Shown here piece after piece: positions 10,885 through 20,654 of a DNA stretch of 42,909 nt; within the stretch, counting starts at the first letter, position 1, and each line of letters opens with the position of its first letter. Location of the stretch: the NCBI GenBank assembly GCA_001970955.1, contig MPUH01000624.1:1-42909 (forward strand), in the 5' to 3' direction. The notes under the pieces were generated by a model. It made no database searches. It saw nothing but the letters and a program-made list of their open reading frames with translations, and was not told where the DNA came from. This DNA comes from Stentor coeruleus. Lineage: Eukaryota > Ciliophora > Heterotrichea > Heterotrichida > Stentoridae. Made by a program: the position numbers and the translations under genes.

Positions 10885-11250
10885 TTATCATAGAAGATTA
10901 AAATTACGTTTGAGGTAAGAAATAATGATTATAAAGAAGAAGTTGTTGGTTTTAAAAGTAATTTAGGAGTTTTATTAGAGTTTGTGAGTTGGTTAGGCTA
11001 GGATGACTTTTTTGTGAATGTGAAATAGTTTTGGTATTTTTAGGTTGGTAGGGTATAAGTTTTAATGAATATACATAAAATTTATTTATTTTGGACTGTG
11101 CTTCCAAAATTTCAGAACTTAGTTAATATATATTAAGATAAATTAAAAAAAAAATTGTATATAATATTCTATTCAACCATTTAAACAAAGAAAAAGATAT
11201 TGACTTGCCCAGCAAATACTTTTAAGTAATTTTCTATAGAGACTTATAAG

Positions 11251-11367
11251 AATTATGGGCATAATCTTGATGAATGCTTAAGAAACCCTAATATTAAAAC
11301 AAACTTTGACCTTGGCGAAGAAAGAAAAAGGCTTAAAAAATCTGTAGAAATAAAAGAAAAGATATAG
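11251..11367 (+). other. Possible coding relic, zinc-knuckle-like
   Basis: Thirty-eight codons with a protein-like composition end in TAG (NYGHNLDEC, then many Lys/Glu). GH-x4-C has the spacing of the second half of a CCHC knuckle, but the expected upstream Cys are Tyr and Ile, and stops lie close upstream. It may be a decayed gene or chance. Confidence 0.2.
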
Positions 11368-12000
11368 AGCAGATATTCATAATTTTTTTTCTAAAACAGT
11401 CTTTATAAGAACACACCCAAGACTTTTAACTGGAAAAAATCATCAATTTCATAATATAAAAGCAGGTTTTCAATATCCCTATAAGATAAATTTCTTATAT
11501 TATCAAAAATAAAGTTATTATATCTTGAATATTAACAAAAGAACATTCTTTAGGATAAGTTGCATATTTTACTATAAGATAAAACCTAATAAATTTTTCC
11601 TATTTAGTATTTGTTAGATTTCACTTTTAACAGGTTGAAGTTTTTCTTTCCTATTATGCCAACTCTTTTTAAGTATTATAATGATACCTATATTAGTAGG
11701 TCTTATATAATTATAAATTCAGTAGTTTTAGTTAGAATTTTTTTATTATCATTGATAACTAGTATAAATTTATATATTATTGAAGCTTCGGAAATTATGA
11801 TTCTTATAAGATGCGTGTGTGACCAGGATAATCAACTAGGTTTTCTTGGATAAAAAAACTAATGGTAAATAAGATTTTAGTATCTTTAAAGGATTGGGAT
11901 AATTTAAAAGTTAATAAAGATTAGATTTGGCTTATAATTGATTATAAAATTACTGTAATTAAACAATTCATAGTATAATTATTCCATTTAGAGTATATGC

Positions 12001-12075
12001 ATATATAAAATAGAGCATATTTTGTATATATAAAATAGAGCATATATTGTATATATAAAATAGAGCATATTTTGT
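12001..12075. repeat. 25-bp tandem repeat, three copies
   Basis: Copies at 12001-12025, 12026-12050 and 12051-12075 of atatataaaatagagcatat plus five bases; the middle copy has one mismatch. Confidence 0.9.
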
Positions 12076-12343
12076 ATATAACTTCTAATCTTGATTATAC
12101 ACAAAGATAAGGTTAAACATATAGTCTTTCAACTTATTATATGGATGTTGCTTTAAAATTCTACATAGAGAGTAATAATATTATGTATTGAGAATAAAAT
12201 GAATTGTTTAGACAAGAAATATTGTTAAAGAATACTAAATTAATGCATAACAAATCTATAAGCAGATCTATATACTTATATCATTATATTTAGGTTGAAA
12301 TTTCTAAAAGAAAAACTCAACTAATCCAAATCAACTAAAAATT

Positions 12344-12411
12344 ATACATATTTTATACTCAAAAGGTCATATAAATNCATACATATTTTATACTCAAAAG
12401 GCCATATAAAT
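12344..12411. repeat. Assembly gap (N at 12377) with duplicated 33-bp flanks
   Basis: Positions 12344-12376 and 12379-12411 match with one T/C mismatch. The pattern fits two contig ends that overlap but were not merged. Confidence 0.85.
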
Positions 12412-13426
12412 CTAATCCTGGTATCATATTTTCAGCAAGCCAACAACTTTCTAATAAAATCTCAAAATTTACATCTAAATCATTAAAAACAAATTTATCT
12501 ATCCTCAAACCTTTTAGTAGAACCTTAAAAAACTATTTAACTTGTCTGAAAATAATATTCGGTTTTTCAAGTGAAAAGTTTTTTTAATATTTTTTTTTAA
12601 TTTAAAGTCTTGCAAATCCATAGTCTTAACTTTTCTTTTACATGACTTAGCATTTTCGCTTCTTCCTTTCTGATTTTCTTATAAATTTTTATATGTTTGA
12701 TTATAGTTTTTTCTAATTCCATGCTTTATCCAACAACTATGGTGGCATAAAATATGTAAGAAAAATCATCCCAAGGTTTTTCAAAAAAACCCAGTATAAG
12801 AGAGCTTTGTAGAATAATCTTTGAAAACTATCGAAAAAAAGACTTTTAAAGAAAATTTGGCTTAGTTTTTAGTTTTTTTATTCTTTTATAATTTGATGTC
12901 TTTACAAAGGTATAAAGGTAATTTTCATAATAAAATACTTATAGGAAATGATTTTTATGTTTCTCAGACTGGGGAATACGACTAATTTTTATTATGATGC
13001 AGGAAAAGTATTTTCTTTCATTTTGGTATAACAAAAGCAAACTATTTTCAAATATTAGTCTTTTACTTATTATATAATCAATATGTTTGGGGAAAAATTA
13101 TGTTTTATATCATAGCTGATAATCTAATAATTTTTCGTATTAAGAGTCATCATTTTCCCACACAACCAAGAACTATGACAATTTTTTGGTCTAGACGAAA
13201 TAATCTTTCTTGGATTAATTTGCAAACCGTTCAAAAATTGCTTTTTCATGATCTAAACCCCATACTATTTTAGGTTGTCATTTTTAGCTTTATTGTATAT
13301 TTTTGAGCTTAAACTAGTGATAGAATTTGAATTAAATAGTAAATCTCTAGCTCAATATAACTCAGCTTATTAACCAAACTCTATCGCTGCTAACATATCT
13401 ATTCATTTTCTACCATTAATAAAAAT

Positions 13427-14443
13427 ATGCCAGTGCGAGTAAAAAAGACTCTAAAACCCCGTTCAAAACTAGAAGTTCTCTCAGAGCAGGCTTCCTCTCT
13501 TTTAGAATCCACACCAACCTTCCAAACTCCAGACCTCATAAAAGTCCTTCTTAACCTAAATTCTCTACGTAAGCCTTGTAAAAACATCCAAGAATCCTAC
13601 TTAATAACCCTAATTAGTAGAGTCCTTTATGAAAAAATACCTCACGAAAATTCATTGTCAAACATCGCCCGTTGTAAAAATTTGCTTCTACAAATTATTA
13701 ACCAGCATATAACAAATAAAGGTCTTTCCGACAATTCCCTTATTTTAAAAATTGGACAATTAATTCTCAATGAACTTGAACCTATCGTTTCTCAATACCT
13801 TCTGCAAAACTCCACAGACCAAATAATATTATTATATATAAGTTTATTACAGTTAATCCAAAAAATTCCCTTTGAGTTAATGCTTTTCGCTTTATTGAAA
13901 ATCCCTCAAACACCTAAGGCTACTAGTATTTTTGATCTTTTTATTAATGATTGTACACCTTATTTACCTTGTTTTCATCTTAAGCCATTTACTTTGGTTT
14001 TGGATTTAGATGAGACTTTAGGCCATTATGATGGAAAAAAATTCTATATTCGACCTGGATGTCATGAGTTTTTAAAGGCAGTGTCTATGTTTTATGAAGT
14101 GATTTTATTTACTTCAGCTGAAGAAACTTATGCGAATATAGCTATGGGAGTTATTGATGTTGAATGTATAGTTAGGATGAGACTTTATAGACAACATTTA
14201 AGTATTTATGAAGGTAAACCTGTGAAAGATTTGTCTAGGCTTGGAAGGGATTTGAAAGATGTGATTATTGTAGATGATAGGCCTAGTAATTTTAGAGTCA
14301 ACAAAGATAATGGAATACAGATAACTCCATGGATTGGAGAAAAAGATGATATAGAATTGTATAGGTTGAAGGAATTTCTGATAAAATTGGTTTACCATTG
14401 CAAGGGAAATCTTGTTGAAACTTTAAGATCATTATTAGTCTGA
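13427..14443 (+). CDS. FCP1/SCP-type (NIF-like) phosphatase
   Basis: The 338-residue protein has a C-terminal HAD phosphatase domain of the FCP1/SCP family. LVLDLDETL carries the nucleophile Asp193, acid Asp195 and Thr197. RPGCHEFLKA, the FTSAEETYAN motif, RLYRQHLSIYEGKPVKDLSR and VDDRPSNF follow in family order. Relatives dephosphorylate serine in the RNA polymerase II C-terminal domain or other phosphoproteins; the substrate here is unknown. Residues 1-180 are a Leu-rich helical extension with no recognised domain and may hold a regulatory region. The start is the first ATG after a C-rich leader. It ends with TGA, one of the cases showing TGA as a stop in this genome. No intron was found in the conserved part. 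Confidence 0.92.
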   Translation: MPVRVKKTLKPRSKLEVLSEQASSLLESTPTFQTPDLIKVLLNLNSLRKPCKNIQESYLITLISRVLYEKIPHENSLSNIARCKNLLLQIINQHITNKGLSDNSLILKIGQLILNELEPIVSQYLLQNSTDQIILLYISLLQLIQKIPFELMLFALLKIPQTPKATSIFDLFINDCTPYLPCFHLKPFTLVLDLDETLGHYDGKKFYIRPGCHEFLKAVSMFYEVILFTSAEETYANIAMGVIDVECIVRMRLYRQHLSIYEGKPVKDLSRLGRDLKDVIIVDDRPSNFRVNKDNGIQITPWIGEKDDIELYRLKEFLIKLVYHCKGNLVETLRSLLV

Positions 14444-16656
14444 TTATAAATAATGTATTTATAGCTAATTTTTTTAATAGCCTTAAGAAACTGTTGCTAG
14501 TTGCATAAGTTTTTTTTTGAAAATTATATTTTTTCTTGCGAAAGAGATTTTCTTTGGAAAATTATCTTCTGATTAGATATTATATTAAATATTTTTCCCA
14601 GTCAGCATAACTGTTGTATGATGGTAAATGAGAAGTGGAAGCTAAAATTTAGTTTATTCAAATCATAAAAGTAAGTTTTGTGTTTTCCCTTAACAAAGGG
14701 TTCTAGAGTGTTTAAGCTTTTTTTATATCTGGATTTGCTTATATGAGGTTTTCTTCTGGCAAAATCGATTAGAATAGGATTCATAAAAGAATTTTTTGGA
14801 ACTAAACTGGAAAACCCAGCCTAGTTTGTGTTTCATGAAGAAAAATAGAATTCATAGTGAAGAAAACTAAATAAGAATACAAAATTATCTTGAAATCTTG
14901 GGGCATTTGGTGATAAACCAAATCATGAAAATCTAAAGGAAAGAGATTAGAATTCGAATCAATTGAAGAAAATTTATTTGTTGGAGTATATGGGCATCGT
15001 AATTGTGATGAGAAAAGTAAAGTTAAAAGAATTAAGCTAGGATTTTAAAGTAGATTCCAGATTTTAGTTGTAAAAAATACAGAGAGTTTAAAGTAATAGG
15101 AAAATTTTTAGCTACTAAACTAGTAAATAAAGTTGATTAATTATTTAGAATTAGAGAACTATATAATCGAATTCAATGAATATCTTTAGGTGACTATCTT
15201 CCAAAAAAAAATTTATCAATAATTAGTGAAAACAATAGATTTATTTAATAGTTTGAATGATAGATTTATTTAATAGTTTGAATGATAGATTTAAACATAA
15301 TATTTATAGTTTATTTATGGGTATTTTTATTTATCCCTGCCTATCTATGCTAATTCGTATTGTAAAAGAATTTTGCAACTGGAAAATGTAAAAAATAAAA
15401 GCTTATGAGATTTTGTTGATTACAAGAAGAAAAAAAAAATTATCTAAAGAATTATGGTTTTGAAAAATCAATATGTTAATTAGACCTAAAAAGATTATTT
15501 ATATTATTATGAAAAGATATATTACGAAAAGTAAAAGAAATCAATAGAAAAGATATAAAAATGATATATTATATATATGATAGGCAAATATAATACCTAA
15601 ATGAAAAGTTTTGATAAATTTGTGTCATACTGTAAATATCCTTATCTTTTAATAATTGTGAGAATATTTTTTGATCTATTTCTTGTAATGACAATATTTA
15701 ATTCCTTTATTATTTATAAAGAATAAAAAAAGTCAATTAAATGAAACTTAGTAAGAATCTAACAAGATATCATGAAGCGAATTAGTAGAAACTAAGAGTT
15801 TAGTATTTAAATTAACTTAAAAAGTTAATGAGAGATCTGCTGATAGAATTGAAAAGCTTATTAACTCCCTTTTATTATATGTGATATGAAGAAATATATC
15901 CATGATTTATACTTTACTGAGTATTTAAGAGAAATAAGAAATTAGGGTAAAATAAATAGTTATTTTACTGTGAATATTAATAATTTAAATCAAAATGCTA
16001 ATATTGGATACTTTTCATTATAATCATAAAATTCTAACAATCAAAAACAAAGATTATGTAATTTCTAAAACTAATCTCTTCAGGGACAAAATCTAGAAAA
16101 AAACTTTAAACAAAAGGAAGCAATGAATTTTTATATAGGAGTTATATTCAATCTAATCTATGGATGTCTGATTTTTTAAGCAACCAAGGAAAAATAATGA
16201 TATAAAATAAACTCCTTAGATCTTGTCTTTATGCAAAATCTTCAATTATAAGCAACCAAGGAAAAATAATTGTATATATCTACTATAAATATGCTATAAT
16301 CAAAAAAATATTAAATTCCAAATTCTACATGTCTTAATTCATTAAGCCTAATCATTTGTTATTACTCTTAATAAAACATTATTACTTATAAATCCTCATA
16401 CATTATAACTTAAAATTCCCTTTAAAATAAGCATATCTGGCATATCAATAATCATAATTTATCATAAAATACTTCATACAATTTCTTACACATCTCATCC
16501 ATAACTTATCATTCCAATTTCTCTTCTATAATAAAATAAACAATTAAAATAGGGGTTTGTCTTATGATAAAAAACCATATATCCCTTATTAAAAAATCTT
16601 AAAAACATACCAATCTTCATATAAAAAGTCAATATTATCTCTAAAACCCTATATAA
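14444..16656. other. Intergenic region, short repeats only
   Basis: About 2.2 kb. It holds a 25-bp repeat at 15235-15284 and a 21-base string (aagcaaccaaggaaaaataa plus t) present near 16179 and again near 16251. Protein-like scraps around 14940-15050 are broken by stops, so no gene is called. Confidence 0.55.
15235..15284. repeat. 25-bp tandem repeat, two copies
   Basis: Perfect copies at 15235-15259 and 15260-15284, followed by a partial third (atagattt). Confidence 0.88.
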
Positions 16657-17490
16657 ATGGCACAGGAATCCGTGATCCCTGACTATCAAATTGATTTAGT
16701 AAGACAAAAGCCAAACTATGGCATTGCGCTTACTAGTGAAGAAGAAGCTATTGTGAGCTCAGTTCCTGAAAGACCTTTGCACGAGTATTNAAACTATGGC
16801 ATTGCGCTTACTAGTGAAGAAGAAGCTATTGTGAGCTCAGTTCCTGAAAGACCTTTGCACGAGTATTTCTTGTATAAACAGAAAGTACGCCCAGATGAGT
16901 TTGAAAAATTAGTCAAAGAGGCAAAAATTACTCCGATTAATAACTACAGAGAAAACTTCATCCTTTCTAAACTAATGATGAAAGCTTATGAGAAAGGCTA
17001 TATATCAGACTTTAAGTCAAGCTCAAATCTTGAAAGTGCTCGTACTTCGTGCATGATTTCTAAATTCCTTGAGCGATTACGTTTCTTTGGTGGGATTGCT
17101 CTTGTTGGAGCTTTCAATTTTATGGTTGCTTTACCGAAATATAAATCCCTAGGTATATTTGCATATCAAAACACTGCTCTAGCTTTGACTTGGTATTTTT
17201 CAACAACAATTTGTGTTAAATCTTATAATGAGATAGTATTAGATTCAATTTACGATGCTGCTTTGGAAAATAAAGACAACCTTTTAAGGCTTAAAGAGAA
17301 AGGAAAGTTAATTTACAATTATCCTCATCTATCTGAAGACTTTCCCCCAAGCAATTTCGGAGCTAAAATCCATGAATTTTATGTAAGCAAAAAGCATTAT
17401 GAAGATGCTCATAAGGATGATTTCAATGGTATCAATAGGCGAACTAGTCAGTATATCTACCATAAAGAGCATCGTAATAAGCTAGTTTAA
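16657..17490 (+). CDS. Unknown protein with two predicted membrane segments
   Basis: The stretch reads as 277 residues, but 26 codons are an assembly duplication around the N at 16790; the single-copy protein would be 251 residues. The N-terminal half is soluble and charged (RPLHEYFLYKQKVRPDEF). Two hydrophobic stretches follow (around IALVGAFNFMVAL and YQNTALALTWYFSTTI), separated by a short loop. The C-terminal tail is rich in Lys, His and Tyr. No signal peptide or catalytic motif is seen. Small two-pass proteins of this build occur among ciliate mitochondrial inner-membrane subunits, but that is only a possibility and I do not recognise the family. The start ATG directly follows CTATATAA. 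It ends with TAA. Confidence 0.75.
   Translation: MAQESVIPDYQIDLVRQKPNYGIALTSEEEAIVSSVPERPLHEYXNYGIALTSEEEAIVSSVPERPLHEYFLYKQKVRPDEFEKLVKEAKITPINNYRENFILSKLMMKAYEKGYISDFKSSSNLESARTSCMISKFLERLRFFGGIALVGAFNFMVALPKYKSLGIFAYQNTALALTWYFSTTICVKSYNEIVLDSIYDAALENKDNLLRLKEKGKLIYNYPHLSEDFPPSNFGAKIHEFYVSKKHYEDAHKDDFNGINRRTSQYIYHKEHRNKLV
16713..16867. repeat. Assembly gap (N at 16790) with duplicated 77-bp flanks
   Basis: Positions 16713-16789 and 16791-16867 are identical. Copy plus N equals 78 nt, so the frame survives and the duplication hides inside the gene as 26 extra codons. Confidence 0.93.
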
Positions 17491-17963
17491 GTAGCGAATT
17501 TTAGGATAAAATCAAAGTTCTAAGATTATAAAAGATAGTATAAGAAAATATGACATAATATTACAAGATAATTTCATATATAAAGGTAGGCTTTTGAAAA
17601 TCTTTTTGAAAAACTGATTTTGTTAAAAGTCTAAATTTATTAGATTCAAAGCATATGATTTTTCAGAATATATTGTGTTTTTGAAGTATTTTTAATAATA
17701 TGATTTTAGATTTGGCTTAAAAAATATATCTTCTTAAATTTTAACTTGATTTCAATATTTTTATACATATAATAGTCTATTTATTCTACTTTTAGTACAA
17801 ATTTAAATTTTCCTGAAAAATAAAATCTTTAATATCCTTCCTAAAATACTCATTTACCATGTTCATACAACAAAATACTCTTAAATCTTTCTAGCAATAT
17901 TTTTATTTATTTTTATTATCATCAAAATCAAAGTTGTAGTATATGATTTTTTATTGAATATAA
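17491..17963. other. Intergenic spacer
   Basis: AT-rich DNA between two genes on the same strand; nothing recognised. Confidence 0.6.
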
Positions 17964-18719
17964 ATGATCCCTGCTTTAAACCCATTATCGCACTTAACTC
18001 AAAATCTATCATCAATAATCACAAGTAGCCTCAGTCAATCAGAGATTCTATACTTGAATTCAAAATTATCTTCTAGCATATCCCAAAATACTAAAATCCT
18101 AATGATTTTAACAGGGTTGAAAAAAATTCTAAATATTATCAATCGATCAGATTTCGATAAAATCTTCAGCCAAATAAAAACTAAAAAGAATTTGGAAACC
18201 CTTAAAAAATCCAATTGTACAGGATTCAACTTAAATTATCGGTATAAAACTAAAATCCTCAAACCAAAAACAGTAAAAAACTTATCAAGTAATTCAAAAA
18301 GTATAAACGATGAGCTAAAAAAAAATAGATTTTTTTCAGATAGATTACTTGAATACCTAAAAGCACGAAGCTATTCATGTTTACAACCAAATGAGAATAT
18401 AGGAAGTAGATACAATAAAAGGAAAGCAAGATGCAATCATTATAATGAAATTGTCTCTGAAGAAAGATATTCAGGGATTCTGAAAAAATACCAACTTAAA
18501 ACTAGATATGGTTTTATAAAAACTCAGTCAAAAAAGGTGTTTTTGTGTGAAGACGAATTAGTACTATCTGGAGTTAATCTAAGAAAATTCAAAGATTGCA
18601 TTTATAACAAAATCCCAATCCACCTTGAATTCAACCTTAAAAGTTTTGTAGAAAATGGTAAAGAGATATTAAGTGCTACTCAGATACAAATAAGACAAGA
18701 TAAAGAGAATTTGGAATAA
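17964..18719 (+). CDS. Unknown basic protein, possible cold-shock-like OB fold
   Basis: The protein is 251 residues, rich in Lys, Ser and Asn, with no signal peptide or membrane segment. Residues 1-130 look helical and low in complexity. Residues 165-245 (YSGILKKYQLKTRYGFIKTQ, then VFLCEDEL and IHLEFNL) have the order of short beta strands seen in cold-shock domains: a G-x2-K-x-Y opening, an x-x-GFI strand, then a V-F strand. If correct, RNA or single-stranded DNA binding would be expected. The usual aromatic RNP residues are only partly kept, so this is a weak call. The start ATG directly follows GAATATAA, as in other genes here. It ends with TAA. Confidence 0.6.
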   Translation: MIPALNPLSHLTQNLSSIITSSLSQSEILYLNSKLSSSISQNTKILMILTGLKKILNIINRSDFDKIFSQIKTKKNLETLKKSNCTGFNLNYRYKTKILKPKTVKNLSSNSKSINDELKKNRFFSDRLLEYLKARSYSCLQPNENIGSRYNKRKARCNHYNEIVSEERYSGILKKYQLKTRYGFIKTQSKKVFLCEDELVLSGVNLRKFKDCIYNKIPIHLEFNLKSFVENGKEILSATQIQIRQDKENLE

Positions 18720-19238
18720 GTTATTATTTGACTGATTAATTCTAATAAATACTAAAAATATTTTGAAGTTTTAGGAATTTAAATAAGAAAAAGATATGAT
18801 TTTTTTTTGTAGTTGAGAGATTATAGAAGATTTATATAGAAGATTTGATATAGATAAGGTTTTTTGAAATTTGATTTTATGTGATAGAGTGGAATGATAT
18901 ATGGAATCGAGTAAAAAATTTTGAGGTTTTGTGCTTTTGTGTTTTTTTTTATGTCAGTTGGTTTATTTGGGTCTAAAATAAATATTTCTATTTCATTTAA
19001 TTCTGTAAATCTTAAAAGATGAATAATTTCGAAAGAATCGGTCTTTAACAACTAAAAAACTATTATCTCCACTAAATCTATAATAAATATTATTTGTTAT
19101 CAAAAAATGACTATGATTTTTTATTCAAAGCAAAAAATATAATATTACAACCAATAAACTAATTATTTTAACGCTGGGAAACTTTACTAAGCTAAATTAT
19201 AGTTTACTTGAGATTAAATTTGGAATTTTACAAAGTCT

Positions 19239-19383
19239 CATAATAATTGCCGAGATCCTCATGTTGAGCAAATCTCTAGTCTTAATCCAGTCTAACTTTT
19301 ATACATATTTNCATAATAATTGCCGAGATCCTCATGTTGAGCAAATCTCTAGTCTTAATCCAGTCTAACTTTTATACATATTT
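19239..19383. repeat. Assembly gap (N at 19311) with duplicated 72-bp flanks
   Basis: Positions 19239-19310 and 19312-19383 are identical. Confidence 0.93.
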
Positions 19384-20414
19384 CAATATAAAAGGTATAA
19401 AATCTTATAATCAAAACAATTTTCCAAGCTAATTCCGTATACAAACTCTATTATCAACCTTAAAAAGCTCATCCAAATCAACAATTTGCGCCAATCCCAT
19501 CCTATAATGAACCTGACCAAGTTTCATTTTCCATTCCCAAACCATTTAAATGAATTCAAAAATTTACAAATACAGTCTTTTATCATATGCAATTTTTTAT
19601 CTGATACAATCACTAAATAACTTTTATAAAATTATATACGGATGCATATAAAAATTCAAAATCCGACTCTCTATTATCTTGGGTTATTAAATCTGTCCTA
19701 TATAGGTTTTACTTCTATTTATTGTGTTAAAAGCCTTAAATCTTGATTTTCAGAACTACCTTGCGATTCTTCTAATAACAAAAATAAGCTTTTTAATCAT
19801 TTTATAAAATAGTCTGAATACGAAATGTATTGAGTAATTTCTCTAGTAAATAAGCTATAAATACATTTAAAAAAAAAACTTCAACATAGTTATCGATTTG
19901 GCAAATATATGAACACCTTTTGACTTGTGAATCAATATGAGATTTTAGGAATTAAAGCTTTTGATAGTTTATAAGACAAGGAGTTTCATTTAAAAGATTA
20001 GAACTTTTTATAAGGACTCACAGCATTAATAATCAAATTGCTGGGATCTTTATAAAAATAGCTAGGTTTTTTGCATTTTTTATGATATTAAATCTAAGAA
20101 TATTTTTTACTATGATTTTGTATAAGAATAAGTAAGGTTTATTGGATTTAGGGGTAGTTATTAGGATGGTTATTAGTTTTAAGAGGATAAGTTGTGATAA
20201 AAAATATTTGCTTTCCATTTTGTATAAGCTATAGAATGTTCATAAAATCTTAGATTATAAAACTCGGAAAGGGTAGGGGTTTTTAGCAATGGTTTAGGTA
20301 TTAGGATGATAAAATCATGTATTTGCATATAATATTGTTGATGATACTGTGATATAGTAAAATATAGTTTATTTTTGTAACTGAGTCTTAAGGGGTTATT
20401 GCATGGTAGATTTT

Positions 20415-20539
20415 ACGGTAGTTTTTAACTATGATTTCTTGATTTGAAAGCATAAATTCACGATATATGAGTCATGNACGGTAGTTTTTAACTATGATTT
20501 CTTGATTTGAAAGCATAAATTCACGATATATGAGTCATG
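20415..20539. repeat. Assembly gap (N at 20477) with duplicated 62-bp flanks
   Basis: Positions 20415-20476 and 20478-20539 are identical. Confidence 0.93.
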
Positions 20540-20654
20540 TTAAAAATACCAGATATGATTAGTAAAGAAGATTTAGTAAGGATAAATGACAGTAGCTTAT
20601 TTGATAGAAAAGTATAAAATATAAAATTACATAATAATAAATAGGAATTTTACC

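Larger units (their letters stand above)
10885..13426. other. Intergenic region with short repeats and a possible gene relic
   Basis: About 2.5 kb of AT-rich DNA. It holds a 25-bp tandem repeat at 12001-12075, an assembly N with duplicated flanks at 12377, and a short protein-like stretch at 11251-11367. No intact gene is recognised; an 80-codon frame at 11611-11853 has no recognisable features. Confidence 0.55.
18720..20654. other. Intergenic region with two assembly gaps
   Basis: About 1.9 kb of AT-rich DNA. It contains duplicated flanks around N at 19311 and at 20477. Short open frames on the minus strand at 18821-19051 and 20033-20218 show no recognisable feature. Confidence 0.6.

Noticed and set aside
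11611..11853. 80-codon frame on the plus strand
   Set aside because: Hydrophobic AT-driven composition, no homologue recognised, and a TTG start.
16713..16867. A true 26-residue internal repeat in the membrane protein
   Set aside because: The copies are identical and separated by an N, as at five other sites, so an assembly overlap is more likely.
18821..20218. Two minus-strand frames of 60-76 codons
   Set aside because: They lie in intergenic AT-rich DNA with no motif; chance frames of this length are expected.
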